This document shows positions 8,355 to 16,528 of a stretch of 64,000 nt of DNA, piece after piece. Position numbers and translations under genes: made by a program. The first letter of the stretch is position 1; each line of letters starts with the position of its first letter. Source of the stretch: Streptomyces griseoruber (GTDB lineage Bacteria > Actinomycetota > Actinomycetes > Streptomycetales > Streptomycetaceae); NCBI RefSeq assembly GCF_001514205.1, contig NZ_KQ948774.1, forward strand, positions 186,001-250,000. Direction: 5' to 3'. The notes under the pieces were generated by a model that searched no databases, was not told the DNA's origin, and worked only from the letters and a program-made list of their open reading frames with translations.

Positions 8355-9803
8355 GTGAGCACCGAGCTGCGTCAGCTGCGCACCCTACGGAACTACATCG
8401 CCGGTGAGTTCCGGGACGCCGCCGACGGACGGACCACCGAGGTGGTCAACCCGGCGACGGGCGAGGCGTACGCGACCGCGCCGCTGTCCGGTGCCGCGGA
8501 CGTGGACGCCGCGATGGCGGCCGCCGCCGCGGCCTTCCCGGGCTGGCGGGACACCACCCCGTCCGAGCGGCAGAAGGCCCTGCTGAAGATCGCGGACGCC
8601 TTCGAGGAGCGCGCCGAGGAACTGATCGCGGCCGAGGTGGAGAACACGGGCAAGCCGGTCGGGCTGACCCGCTCCGAGGAGATCCCGCCGATGGTCGACC
8701 AGATCCGCTTCTTCGCGGGCGCGGCCCGGATGCTGGAGGGCCGCAGCGCGGGCGAGTACATGGACGGGATGACCTCGATCGTCCGCCGTGAGCCGGTCGG
8801 CGTCTGTGCCCAGGTCGCGCCGTGGAACTACCCGATGATGATGGCCGTGTGGAAGTTCGCCCCGGCGATCGCGGCCGGCAACACGGTCGTCCTGAAGCCC
8901 TCGGACACCACTCCCGCCTCCACGGTCCTGATCGCCGAGATCCTCGGCTCGATCCTGCCCAAGGGCGTCTTCAACGTCGTCACGGGCGACCGTGACACCG
9001 GCCGGCTGATGGTCGAGCACCCCATCCCGGCGATGGCCTCCATCACCGGCTCGGTGCGCGCCGGCATGTCGGTCGCCGAGTCGGCGGCCAAGGACGTCAA
9101 GCGCGTCCACCTGGAGCTGGGCGGCAAGGCGCCGGTCGTCGTCTTCGAGGACACCGACATCCCGAAGGCCGTCGAGGACATCTCCGTGGCGGGCTTCTTC
9201 AACGCCGGCCAGGACTGTACGGCGGCCACCCGCGTCCTCGTCCAGGAGTCGATCCACGACGAGTTCGTCGCCGCGCTCGCCAAGGCCGCGGCCGAGACGA
9301 AGACCGGGCAGCCGGACGACGAGGACGTCCTGTACGGCCCGCTGAACAACCCGAACCAGCTGAAGCAGGTCACCGGCTTCATCGAGCGTCTCCCCGCCCA
9401 CGCCAAGGTCGAGGCCGGCGGCCACCAGGTCGGCGACAAGGGCTACTTCTACGCCCCGACCGTGGTCTCCGGGCTCAAGCAGGACGACGAGATCATCCAG
9501 AAGGAGGTCTTCGGCCCGGTCATCACCGTCCAGTCCTTCTCGGACGAGGAGCAGGCGGTCGAGTGGGCCAACGGCGTCGAGTACGCCCTCGCCTCCTCGG
9601 TGTGGACCAAGGACCACGGCCGGGCGATGCGCATGTCCAAGAAGCTCGACTTCGGCTGCGTGTGGATCAACACCCACATCCCGCTGGTCGCGGAGATGCC
9701 GCACGGCGGCTTCAAGAAGTCCGGCTACGGCAAGGACCTTTCGGCGTACGGCTTCGACGACTACACGCGCATCAAGCACGTGATGACGTCGCTGGAGGCG
9801 TAG
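8355..9803 (+). CDS. 4-aminobutyraldehyde-type (gamma-Glu-aminobutyraldehyde) dehydrogenase
   Basis: 482 aa NAD(P)-dependent aldehyde dehydrogenase. General base E254 lies in HLELGGKAP and the nucleophile C288 in NAGQDCTAATR; the AP-WNYP motif of the cofactor site is at 156-160. NAGQDC and WKFAPAIAAGNT group it with PatD/PuuC-like aminoaldehyde dehydrogenases. It would oxidise the aldehyde made by the neighbouring aminotransferase to GABA or gamma-glutamyl-GABA. I took GTG 8355: GGAGGG stands seven bases before it, and the longer frame upstream runs through the Lrp promoter region. It forms a pair with the polyamine-binding lipoprotein gene 109 bp downstream. Confidence 0.85.
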   Translation: MSTELRQLRTLRNYIAGEFRDAADGRTTEVVNPATGEAYATAPLSGAADVDAAMAAAAAAFPGWRDTTPSERQKALLKIADAFEERAEELIAAEVENTGKPVGLTRSEEIPPMVDQIRFFAGAARMLEGRSAGEYMDGMTSIVRREPVGVCAQVAPWNYPMMMAVWKFAPAIAAGNTVVLKPSDTTPASTVLIAEILGSILPKGVFNVVTGDRDTGRLMVEHPIPAMASITGSVRAGMSVAESAAKDVKRVHLELGGKAPVVVFEDTDIPKAVEDISVAGFFNAGQDCTAATRVLVQESIHDEFVAALAKAAAETKTGQPDDEDVLYGPLNNPNQLKQVTGFIERLPAHAKVEAGGHQVGDKGYFYAPTVVSGLKQDDEIIQKEVFGPVITVQSFSDEEQAVEWANGVEYALASSVWTKDHGRAMRMSKKLDFGCVWINTHIPLVAEMPHGGFKKSGYGKDLSAYGFDDYTRIKHVMTSLEA

Positions 9804-9839
9804 CGCTCCGGGGGATGGCCGTCTGTCGTCCGCGGGCCC

Positions 9840-9873
9840 GTTGTGGCCGGTCGCGCAGGTCCCCGCGCCCCTG
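9840..9873. repeat. Streptomyces interspersed repeat, short copy
   Basis: The string GTTGTGGCCGGTCGCGC followed by CCCCGCGCCCCTG has the same two ends as the longer copy at 50853-50911 (there on the opposite strand). I know this as a common Streptomyces intergenic motif. This copy lacks the middle part. Confidence 0.6.
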
Positions 9874-9885
9874 GGCGCGGGGACC
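9858..9885. terminator. Hairpin between dehydrogenase and binding-protein genes
   Basis: A perfect 12-bp stem GGTCCCCGCGCC with a four-base loop. It ends 27 bases before the TTG start of the binding protein and may reduce read-through from the dehydrogenase gene. Confidence 0.6.
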
Positions 9886-9912
9886 GTACCGCATGCTTCT
9901 TTGGAGCCCTTC

Positions 9913-11094
9913 TTGCCCGACACCTTCTCGCTGCCCCGCCGTTCCCTTCTCCGTGCCGTAGCCGGGACCACCGGGCTCGGTGCCCTCGCCGGCTGTGGGG
10001 TGCGGGCCGCCTATGTGCGGCCCGGTGAGCGGGCCGGGGTCGATGTGTCCGCCAGTGACAGGCAACTGACCTGGGCGAACTGGCCGTTGTACATCGACAC
10101 GGACGACGACGACCCGACGGACCGGCCGACCCTGGACGCCTTCACCGAGCGCACCGGGATATCCGTCGACTACGTCGAGGAGATCAACGACAACGACGAG
10201 TTCTTCGGCAAGATCAGCCCCTCGCTGATGAACCATCAGCAGACCGGCCGGGACCTGATCGTCATCAGCGACTGGATGTGCGCGCGGTTCGTACGGCTGG
10301 GCTGGGTCCAGGAGATGGACCGCGACCGCCAGCCGAACGTGGCCGAGTACCTGGACCCGCTGCTGCGTTCCCCCGCCTTCGACCCGGGCCGCACGTACAC
10401 CGTGCCCTACCAGTCGGGCATCACCGGCATCGCCTACGACCGGCGCAGGCTCGGCCGCGACATACGCGCCGTCTCCGACCTGTGGGCGAGCGACCTCAAG
10501 GGCCGGGTCACCCTGCTCTCCGGGCTGGACGAGGCCTTCGCGCTGCTGATGCAGGGCAACGGCGTCGACATCACCCGGTGGACGGCCGACGACTTCCGCA
10601 CCGTGTGCGAGCAGGTGGAGAAGCAGGTCGGGAACGGCCAGATCCGCCGCTTCACCGGCAACGACTACACCAAGGACCTGGTCAGCGGTGACGTCCTGGC
10701 CTGCCAGGCGTACTCCGGCGATGTCATCCAGCTCCAGGCGGACAACCCCGACATCCGTTTCGTCGTCCCCGAGGAGGGCGGCGAGCTGTGGTCGGACTCC
10801 CTGATGATCCCCGACCTCGCCCGCCACAAGAGCAACGCCGAGCGGCTCGTCGACTACTACTACGAGCCCGAGGCCGCCGCCGAACTCGCGGCCTGGGTCA
10901 ACTACGTCTGCCCCGTCCCCGCCGCCCAGGCGGTCCTCGCCGACTCCGACGACGAGGAGACGGCCGCCCTCGCCGGCAACCCCCTGATCTTCCCCGACAA
11001 GGAGATGCGCGCCCGCCTCGCCGTCGCCCGCGACATCACCTCCACGGAACGGCTGGAGTTCACCCGGAGCTGGAACGCGATCGTGGGGCTGTGA
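9913..11094 (+). CDS. Polyamine ABC transporter substrate-binding lipoprotein (PotD-like)
   Basis: 393 aa. Twin Arg at 9-10 (PRRSLLR) and the lipobox LAGC with Cys 28 indicate a Tat-exported lipoprotein. The mature part has the PotD pattern: LTWANWPLYID, DFRTVCEQVEKQ, GQIRRFTGNDYT, and WSDSLMIPDLARHK near the end. PotD proteins bind spermidine or putrescine. No permease or ATPase follows, while the complete potDABC set at 44.7-48.8 kb has a paralogous binding protein. This one may deliver to that importer. I chose TTG 9913 with GGAG six bases upstream; the longer frame reads through a repeat hairpin. Confidence 0.8.
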   Translation: MPDTFSLPRRSLLRAVAGTTGLGALAGCGVRAAYVRPGERAGVDVSASDRQLTWANWPLYIDTDDDDPTDRPTLDAFTERTGISVDYVEEINDNDEFFGKISPSLMNHQQTGRDLIVISDWMCARFVRLGWVQEMDRDRQPNVAEYLDPLLRSPAFDPGRTYTVPYQSGITGIAYDRRRLGRDIRAVSDLWASDLKGRVTLLSGLDEAFALLMQGNGVDITRWTADDFRTVCEQVEKQVGNGQIRRFTGNDYTKDLVSGDVLACQAYSGDVIQLQADNPDIRFVVPEEGGELWSDSLMIPDLARHKSNAERLVDYYYEPEAAAELAAWVNYVCPVPAAQAVLADSDDEETAALAGNPLIFPDKEMRARLAVARDITSTERLEFTRSWNAIVGL

Positions 11095-11742
11095 CCGCGC
11101 GGCGGGTCACCGTGACGCCGTGGGCGTCGGTTCGAGGGGGCAGCTTCTTCGCGACCACACGCCGATCGACTTCCGGTACGCCAACGTCGACTCAGTCGCG
11201 CGGGGCGACGAGAGGCAGGACGAGGGTGTCCAGGATCTCCTCGATCACGCCGGGGGCACCACCTCATGGGTCTGCGTGAGTGCGAGGCCGACGGGATCGA
11301 GCGGCAGGCTCCTCGGCCGGCCCGCCGCATCGCGATCCGAACACGGCCCTGATCTCCGGAACCCGCGTGTCGGACTGGCTCACCAGGTGAGCCGGGAGGT
11401 CTCCCCGCGGCGTGCCGGTGTCGGGAACGGGCGGCCTGTTGTGGTCGATCCAGTGCCCAGCGCCGGGAAGCCGGCAGGAGCTGTTCACCGCGGCCCCGTC
11501 GACGAGAGCATCCGCTCCAGCGGGCTGGACTGGACCATCGTCCTCCCGGCCCGGCTGACCAACGACCCCGTCAAGGGCACGCACAGCGTGGGCGACGGCC
11601 TGCCGACGGGCAGGCGGAGATGATCCGGCCCAGTTGAACGGCGGCGTCGACCTCGGCGGAGCCGCCCAGGGCGACGCGGGCCCGATCGGCGCCGGTGGCG
11701 GGGTGGTGCACGGGCTGGGAGATTTCCGGAAGCCGGCCGCGC
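11095..11742. pseudogene. Gene-decay zone: fragments of regulator, hydrolase and SDR genes
   Basis: No intact gene fits these 648 bp. On the minus strand near 11195-11300 two adjacent frames read GLALTQTHEVVPPA and IEEILDTLVLPLVAPRD then stop, like the C terminus of a TetR-type regulator split by a frameshift. Near 11440-11470 the minus strand gives LPGAGHWIDHNRP, the His-containing C-terminal motif of alpha/beta hydrolases. On the plus strand at about 11505-11590 SIRSSGLDWTIVLPARLT resembles the late strand of NAD(P)H-binding NmrA/SDR proteins. Each is short and has lost its surroundings. They look like leftovers of several genes, possibly a rearrangement junction. Identities rest on short motifs only. 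Confidence 0.45.
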
Positions 11743-12507
11743 TCAGGCGCCGCGCAGCGCCGTCTCCAGCCGGCGGCCCCAGCGCAGGGCGGCCGCCACG
11801 CACTCCTGCGTCCTGGGTTCCAGACGGTGGCGCGGTCCGACGACCTGCACGGCGGCGACGATCTCGTCGGTGAAGTCGCGGACCGGCACGGCGACCGAGT
11901 ACAGGCCCGGTTCGGCCTCCTCGTCGACGATCGAGTAGCCGCGCTCCCGGGTCACGGCCAGCCGGCGCAGGAAGTCGTCCAGGCCGGTGGGGGTCCTCGG
12001 GCCGTGGGGTGTGAACTCGGTGCGGGCGAAGACCGCGGCGACCTCGTCGTCGTCGGCGTCGCTCAGCAGTGCCTGTCCGCAGTCGCTGCAGTAGGCCGGG
12101 TAGGGGCGGCCGATCCACGAGCCGAGCTGCCGGCTGCCCGGGGGCACCCGTTCGGCGACGGTCACGGTGGTGTCGCCGACCAGGACACCCAGGTAGCAGC
12201 TCTCGCCGGTCTCGGTGGCCATGCCCTCCAGCGCGGTGAGCCCGTCGGTGCGCAACCGGTGTGCGGTGAGGTCGCGGGCCGCCGCGTAGAGCCGCCAGTG
12301 CGGGGTGACGCCCCCCGAGACGTCGTCCCGGGTGACGAACTCCTCCGCGGTCATCGCGGTGACGGTACGGGAGAGCTGGCTGCGGTCGCGGCCCATCCGG
12401 CGGGCCAGTTCCGCGACGGACGCGGCGGAGCCGTGCCGTAGACCCTCGGCCGTTCCCCGGGCGAGTGCCGACAGCGCCTCCAGGCCCTTCACCACGGTCG
12501 AGTCCAC
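11743..12507 (-). CDS. IclR-family transcriptional regulator 1
   Basis: 254 aa. The N-terminal winged helix (SVAELARRMGRDRSQLSRTVTAM) is followed by the IclR effector domain (ESCYLGVLVGDTTVTVAERVPPGSR ... GYSIVDEEAEPGLYSVAVPVRDF). The WIGRPYPAYCSDCGQALLSD segment is typical of the effector pocket. IclR proteins usually control adjacent catabolic operons and respond to a pathway acid. It diverges from the 161-aa protein/permease operon; the 126-bp spacer holds a 17-bp palindrome that is a likely operator for it. Confidence 0.88.
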   Translation of the reverse strand: MDSTVVKGLEALSALARGTAEGLRHGSAASVAELARRMGRDRSQLSRTVTAMTAEEFVTRDDVSGGVTPHWRLYAAARDLTAHRLRTDGLTALEGMATETGESCYLGVLVGDTTVTVAERVPPGSRQLGSWIGRPYPAYCSDCGQALLSDADDDEVAAVFARTEFTPHGPRTPTGLDDFLRRLAVTRERGYSIVDEEAEPGLYSVAVPVRDFTDEIVAAVQVVGPRHRLEPRTQECVAAALRWGRRLETALRGA

Positions 12508-12567
12508 GTGCGCACTGTACCGTCACCGTCCCTCGAGATCATGAATCGTGCAGCATCTGCATCTTGC

Positions 12568-12584
12568 CGTGCATTTAATGCACG
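12568..12584. promoter_or_regulatory. 17-bp palindromic operator candidate
   Basis: CGTGCATTTAATGCACG is a perfect inverted repeat around one central T, markedly AT-richer than its surroundings. Further TGCAT/ATGCA half sites lie at 12557-12563 and 12595-12600. It is centred between the divergent IclR gene and the 161-aa protein gene, where an IclR operator is expected. Confidence 0.6.
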
Positions 12585-12633
12585 CTTAGCATCCTTGCAT
12601 CAGCCGCCGCCGAACACCGAGGGACGCATACGC

Positions 12634-13119
12634 ATGGCTACGACGACGATCACTCCGGAATCCGCCGGACCGGCCCGGGGGTCCGCCCGGGGCGAGGCCC
12701 GCGGGGGCGTCCGGCGCCGGACGGTCCGGACGGTCAAGGTCTACTGGCCGGTTGGAACGGCGACGCTGGCCGCGTGTGCGCGGGGCGACCTCGACGTCCT
12801 GCGCTCGGACGAGTCCTTCGCCTCGTTGCTGCGGGTCCTGGAGACCTCGCCCGAGCTGGGGGACTTCGGGGTCTACGGCGATGTCTTCGAGGTCGCCCTG
12901 GGCGCGGAGGGCTTCACCGTCCGGCCCGGCGCCCGGCCCGCCCTCGGCTCGGTCGGCGGACGTTTCCTCTCCTCGACCCTCGCCGTGACCACGTACGTCG
13001 ACGCCGCGACGGACGAGGACGCGCTGTCCCGGATCCTCGCCCGCCTCATCGACGCCCACCCCTGGGAGATCCCGGTCATCGAACTGTCCGCCCCCCTGGA
13101 CCTCGTCACCCCGGCCTGA
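12634..13119 (+). CDS. Small unknown protein with a Nif3/CutA-like C-terminal signature
   Basis: 161 aa, not recognised as a named family. The first 30 residues are Gly/Arg/Thr-rich and probably flexible. The core reads VKVYWPVGTATLAAC, then LLRVLETSPELGDFGVYGDVFEVAL, and ends TTYVDAATDEDALSRILARLIDAHPWEIPVIEL. The last phrase resembles the alpha-beta dimerisation module of Nif3/YqfO and CutA proteins, where AHPYEEP is typical. That suggests a small trimeric metal- or ligand-binding protein, but this is inference. ATG 12634 has GAGGGA ten bases upstream; the frame upstream runs through the operator. It is the first gene of the operon facing IclR regulator 1. Confidence 0.65.
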   Translation: MATTTITPESAGPARGSARGEARGGVRRRTVRTVKVYWPVGTATLAACARGDLDVLRSDESFASLLRVLETSPELGDFGVYGDVFEVALGAEGFTVRPGARPALGSVGGRFLSSTLAVTTYVDAATDEDALSRILARLIDAHPWEIPVIELSAPLDLVTPA

Positions 13120-13121
13120 CC

Positions 13122-13248
13122 GACCCCGCAGGCTCCGCAAGCCCTGCAACCCCGCAGACCCCGCAGACCCCGCAGACCCCGCAGGCTCCGCAGACCCCGC
13201 AGGCTCCGCAGACCCCGCAGGCTCCGCAGACCCCGCAGGCTCCGCAGG
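13122..13248 (+). repeat. Tandem 9-bp repeat array (about 14 units)
   Basis: Units alternate between ACCCCGCAG and GCTCCGCAG, with more diverged units at the left end (GCTCCGCAA, GCCCTGCAA, one 8-bp unit). The array begins directly after the stop of the 161-aa gene and lies in the 395-bp gap before the permease. Read in the permease frame it gives PQTPQAP repeats without a stop, but the permease has its own ribosome site at 13504, so I treat the array as non-coding. From 13249 to 13514 the strand is strongly pyrimidine-biased with repeats of GACCACGGCCTCCTC. Confidence 0.85.
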
Positions 13249-13514
13249 TCCGACAGTCGCACCGGAGCGGCCGGAACCGCCCTCACCACGGGCCCACCCA
13301 CCGCGCCCACCCGGCCGCCCGCCCCGCGATCCCGGGCCTCACCCCGCCGACCACGGCCTCCTCCCCCCTCCCGCCGACCACGGCCTCCTCTCTCTCCCCC
13401 CCGCCAACCGCGGCCCCACCCCCGTCGAAAGTGGCCCCACCCCCCAGCCATGACCTGCCGATCACCCCCCACACCCACCCGCATCCCCGTCCCCGCTCCC
13501 CAGAGGAGACCTCC

Positions 13515-14969
13515 ATGTCCGTCTCAGCCGTACCGGAGAACCCTCCGGCCGCCGCCGCCGACTCCGACTCCGCTGCCCAGCCGCCCTCCGACGGTCTGCG
13601 CCGCACGATGCGCTCCCGGCATCTCGTGATGATCGCGATGGGCGGTGTCATCGGCTCCGGGCTCTTCCTCAGCTCCGGGTTCACCGTCTCCCAGGCCGGC
13701 CCGCTCGGTGCCGTCCTCGCCTATCTGGTGGGTGCCTTCGTCGTCTGGCTGGTGATGGCCTGCCTCGGTGAACTCGCCGTCGTCTACCCCGTCTCGGGCG
13801 CCTTCCACATCTACGCCTCCCGCTCGATCGGCCCCGCCACCGGCTTCACCACCGCCTGGCTCTACTGGCTGACCTGGGCCGTCGCCCTCGGCTCCGAGTT
13901 CACCGCGTGCGGGCTGCTGATGCAGCGCTGGTTCCCCTCCGTCGGCGTCTGGGTGTGGTGCGTGGTCTTCGCCGCCGTCGTCTTCGCGGTGAACGCCTTC
14001 TCGGCCCGGGTCTTCGGCGAGACCGAGTACTGGTTCTCCCTGGTGAAGGTGGTCGCCGTGGTCGCCCTCATCGTGCTCGGCGGCGCGGCCCTGCTCGGCT
14101 TCCACCCGATGGCCTCGGACGGCTCCCACCCCTTCCTCCTGGAGAACTTCCACACCCCGGACGGCCTGTTCCCGAACGGCTTCTCGGGCGTCCTCGTCAC
14201 CGTGCTGGCCGCCTTCTACGCCTTCTCCGGCTCCGAACTGATCGGCGTCGCCGCCGGCGAGACCGAGGACCCGGCCACCGCCGTCCCCAAGGCGCTGCGG
14301 GTCACCGTCGTCCGGCTGCTGGTCTTCTTCGTCGGCGCGATCACGGTGATCGCCGCCACCATCCCGTACGACACGGTCGGACTGGACGAGAGCCCCTTCG
14401 TCACCGTCTTCTCCTCCGTCGGCATCCCCTACGCCGCCGACGTCATGAACTTCGTGATCATCACGGCGCTGCTCTCGGCCGGCAACAGCGGTCTGTACTC
14501 CTGCGCCCGCATGCTGTTCTCCCTCGCGGAAGAGAAGCAGGCCCCGCAGGCGCTGCGCAGGCTCAGCCGCCGCGGCATCCCGCTGATCGCCCTCTCGCTC
14601 AGCATGCTCGGCGGCCTGGCCTCCCTGGTGAGCAGTGTGACCGCGCCGGAGACGGTCTACCTCGTCCTGGTGTCGATCGCCGGGTTCGCCGCGGTCGGCG
14701 TGTGGATGTCCATCGCCGCCTCCCAGCTCATGCACCGCCGGGCGTTCCTGCGCGGCGGCGGCGACCTGCGGACCCTCGCCTACCGCACCCCGTTCCACCC
14801 GGTCGTCCCGCTCCTCGCCCTCACCCTGTGCCTGGCCTCGCTGATCGGCATCGCGCTGGACCCGGCCCAGGCCACGGCGCTGTACTTCGGCGTCCCGTTC
14901 GTGGCGGGCTGCTACCTCTACCACTGGCTGCGGTTCGGCCGGCACCGCACCTCGGGGGCCACCGCGTGA
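13515..14969 (+). CDS. Amino-acid permease, APC superfamily (AAT type)
   Basis: 484 aa with about 12 membrane helices. TM1 has the APC signature MGGVIGSGLFLSSG, and ASRSIGPATGFTTAWLYWL and AFSGSELIGVAAGETEDP match the conserved regions of the bacterial amino-acid/GABA permease family (AnsP, GabP, LysP). These are proton symporters in the cytoplasmic membrane. GGAG lies eight bases before ATG 13515. Its stop overlaps the start of the HAD gene (GTGA). Position inside a gene set for homoserine/aspartate-type conversion suggests it imports that amino acid; specificity cannot be read from sequence. Confidence 0.88.
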   Translation: MSVSAVPENPPAAAADSDSAAQPPSDGLRRTMRSRHLVMIAMGGVIGSGLFLSSGFTVSQAGPLGAVLAYLVGAFVVWLVMACLGELAVVYPVSGAFHIYASRSIGPATGFTTAWLYWLTWAVALGSEFTACGLLMQRWFPSVGVWVWCVVFAAVVFAVNAFSARVFGETEYWFSLVKVVAVVALIVLGGAALLGFHPMASDGSHPFLLENFHTPDGLFPNGFSGVLVTVLAAFYAFSGSELIGVAAGETEDPATAVPKALRVTVVRLLVFFVGAITVIAATIPYDTVGLDESPFVTVFSSVGIPYAADVMNFVIITALLSAGNSGLYSCARMLFSLAEEKQAPQALRRLSRRGIPLIALSLSMLGGLASLVSSVTAPETVYLVLVSIAGFAAVGVWMSIAASQLMHRRAFLRGGGDLRTLAYRTPFHPVVPLLALTLCLASLIGIALDPAQATALYFGVPFVAGCYLYHWLRFGRHRTSGATA

Positions 14970-15670
14970 AGCCGCCCACCTGTCTGCTCCTCGACCTCGA
15001 CGGCACCCTCCTGGACTCCGCCCCCGGCGTGATCGCGAGCGCGGCCCACGCGCTGCGGTCCGTCGGGGCCCCGGTCCCCGACGCGAGCGCCCTGCGCGCC
15101 CTGGTCGGCCCGCCGATGTACGACAGCTTCCGGAACGTGGTCGGCCTCGACGAGCCCACCGCACGCGCGGCCCTCACGGCCTACCGCGCCGAGTACGCCC
15201 GCAACGGGGCGTCGGCCGCCACGCCGTACGCCGGGATCCCCGACCTGCTCGACGCGCTCGCCCGGCGCGGGCTCCCGATGGGCGTCGCGACCTCCAAGGT
15301 GGAGGACCAGGCCGAGCTGATGACCCGCCGGTTCGGCCTCGCGCCCCGGCTCCAGGCCGTCTGCGGGGTCTCCGAGGCGGCCGGCCGTACGACGAAGCGG
15401 CGGGTCATCCGCGAGTGCCTGGCCCGGCTGCGGGCGCGCGGCGCGGACGTCCGCCGGCCGCTCATGGTCGGCGACCGCGCCTACGACATCGAGAGCGCCG
15501 CCGCCGAGGGGATCCCCGCCGTGCATGTGCGGTGGGGGTACGGCGGCCCCGCGGAGTCGGCCGGCGCGGTCGCCTCCGTCACCGTGCCGGCCCACCTGAT
15601 CGACCTGCTGGACAGCGCCACGAACGACCCCGTCGCCAACGACCCCGTCGCCAACGACCCCGCCGAGTAA
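14966..15670 (+). CDS. HAD-superfamily phosphatase (phosphoglycolate-phosphatase-like)
   Basis: 234 aa. Motif I DLDGTLLD has the nucleophile D10 and acid D12, motif II is MGVATSK, and motif IV is MVGDRAYDIESAAAEG. The alpha-helical cap between about 20 and 85 places it in subfamily I with Gph, PpaX and beta-phosphoglucomutase relatives. The GTG start overlaps the permease stop, so the two are coupled. The C terminus ends in three NDPVA units coded by a direct DNA repeat (15622-15665), a recent slippage. In this operon it might remove phosphate from a phosphorylated amino acid, or be a housekeeping repair phosphatase. Confidence 0.85.
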   Translation: MKPPTCLLLDLDGTLLDSAPGVIASAAHALRSVGAPVPDASALRALVGPPMYDSFRNVVGLDEPTARAALTAYRAEYARNGASAATPYAGIPDLLDALARRGLPMGVATSKVEDQAELMTRRFGLAPRLQAVCGVSEAAGRTTKRRVIRECLARLRARGADVRRPLMVGDRAYDIESAAAEGIPAVHVRWGYGGPAESAGAVASVTVPAHLIDLLDSATNDPVANDPVANDPAE

Positions 15671-15685
15671 AGAGGACGAGCAGCC

Positions 15686-16450
15686 ATGACCTTCACCACC
15701 ACCGAGCCCCCGCTGTGGGCCCTGCACCGGGACCTGATCGCGAAGACGGTCAGGACGGACCTCACCCACGCCTTCCACCCGGGCCAGCCGCACTTCCCCG
15801 CGTTCCCGGACGAGAAGCGCGAGATGCCCTTCGACATGTCCCGCGGTGACGGCTTCAACGTGCACCTGTACACGATCGTCGGCCAGTGGGGCACCCATGT
15901 CGACCCGCCCGTGCACTTCGTGGCCGGGGCCCGCCCGCTCGACGAGATACCCGTCGACGAGATGATCCTGCCCCTGGTCGTCCTCGACATCACCGAGCGC
16001 GTCGCCGCCGACCCGGACGCCGTACCGGCCCTGGAGGACGTGGCGGCCTGGGAGGCGCGCAACGGACGCATCCCGGAAGGGGCGTTCGTGGCGCTGCGCA
16101 CCGGCTGGGGCCGGCGCTGGCCCGACCCGGCCGCGATGGCCAACAAGGACGAGCAGGGCGTCAGCCACTACCCCGGCTGGTCGGCCGAGGTCCTGCGGTA
16201 CCTCTTCGAGGAGGCCGGGGTCACCGCGATCGGCCATGAGCAGACCGACACCGACCCGGGCCTCGCCACCTCGGCCGGTGACTTCAGCCTGGAGAGTTAT
16301 GTCCTGGAGCGGGACCGCTGGCAGATCGAGCTGATGGCCCACCTCGACCGGGTGCCCGAGGCCGGCGCGCTGATCGTCGCCACCTGGCCCAAGCCGCAGG
16401 GCGGTTCGGGCTTCCCGGCCCGCGTCTTCGCCCTGCACCAAGCGGACTGA
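15686..16450 (+). CDS. Cyclase-family metal-dependent hydrolase (kynurenine-formamidase-like)
   Basis: 254 aa. The metal site HVDPPVHF follows GQWGT (H71, D73, H77), matching the HxGTHxDxPxH signature of the cyclase/KynB/isatin-hydrolase family. A further metal-site His is in AIGHEQTDTDPG. Members use Mn or Zn to open amides, lactams or formyl-anilides. It is 15 bp from the HAD gene with AGAGGA before the ATG, in the same operon. In this neighbourhood a small cyclic amide or lactone such as homoserine lactone is a possible substrate; kynurenine is less likely because no kynureninase or dioxygenase gene is near. Confidence 0.82.
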   Translation: MTFTTTEPPLWALHRDLIAKTVRTDLTHAFHPGQPHFPAFPDEKREMPFDMSRGDGFNVHLYTIVGQWGTHVDPPVHFVAGARPLDEIPVDEMILPLVVLDITERVAADPDAVPALEDVAAWEARNGRIPEGAFVALRTGWGRRWPDPAAMANKDEQGVSHYPGWSAEVLRYLFEEAGVTAIGHEQTDTDPGLATSAGDFSLESYVLERDRWQIELMAHLDRVPEAGALIVATWPKPQGGSGFPARVFALHQAD

Positions 16451-16466
16451 GGCTCCTCCACACACC

Positions 16467-16502
16467 AGCTCCGGCGGCCGTGGTGATCCGGCCGCCGGAG
16501 CT
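16467..16502. terminator. Strong hairpin between the cyclase and Lrp genes
   Basis: A perfect 14-bp stem AGCTCCGGCGGCCG with an eight-base loop. It stands 16 bp past the cyclase stop and 27 bp before the Lrp start, so Lrp probably depends on partial read-through or its own promoter. Confidence 0.75.
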
Positions 16503-16528
16503 TTCGCCCGTCAGGAGACGACATCACC

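Noticed and set aside
13122..13248. CRISPR array
   Set aside because: Units are 9 bp with no unique spacers and no cas genes in the window.
12774..13514. N-terminal extension of the amino-acid permease through the PQTPQAP repeat
   Set aside because: The frame is open, but it overlaps the 161-aa gene, is low complexity, and ATG 13515 has its own good ribosome site right before the first membrane segment.
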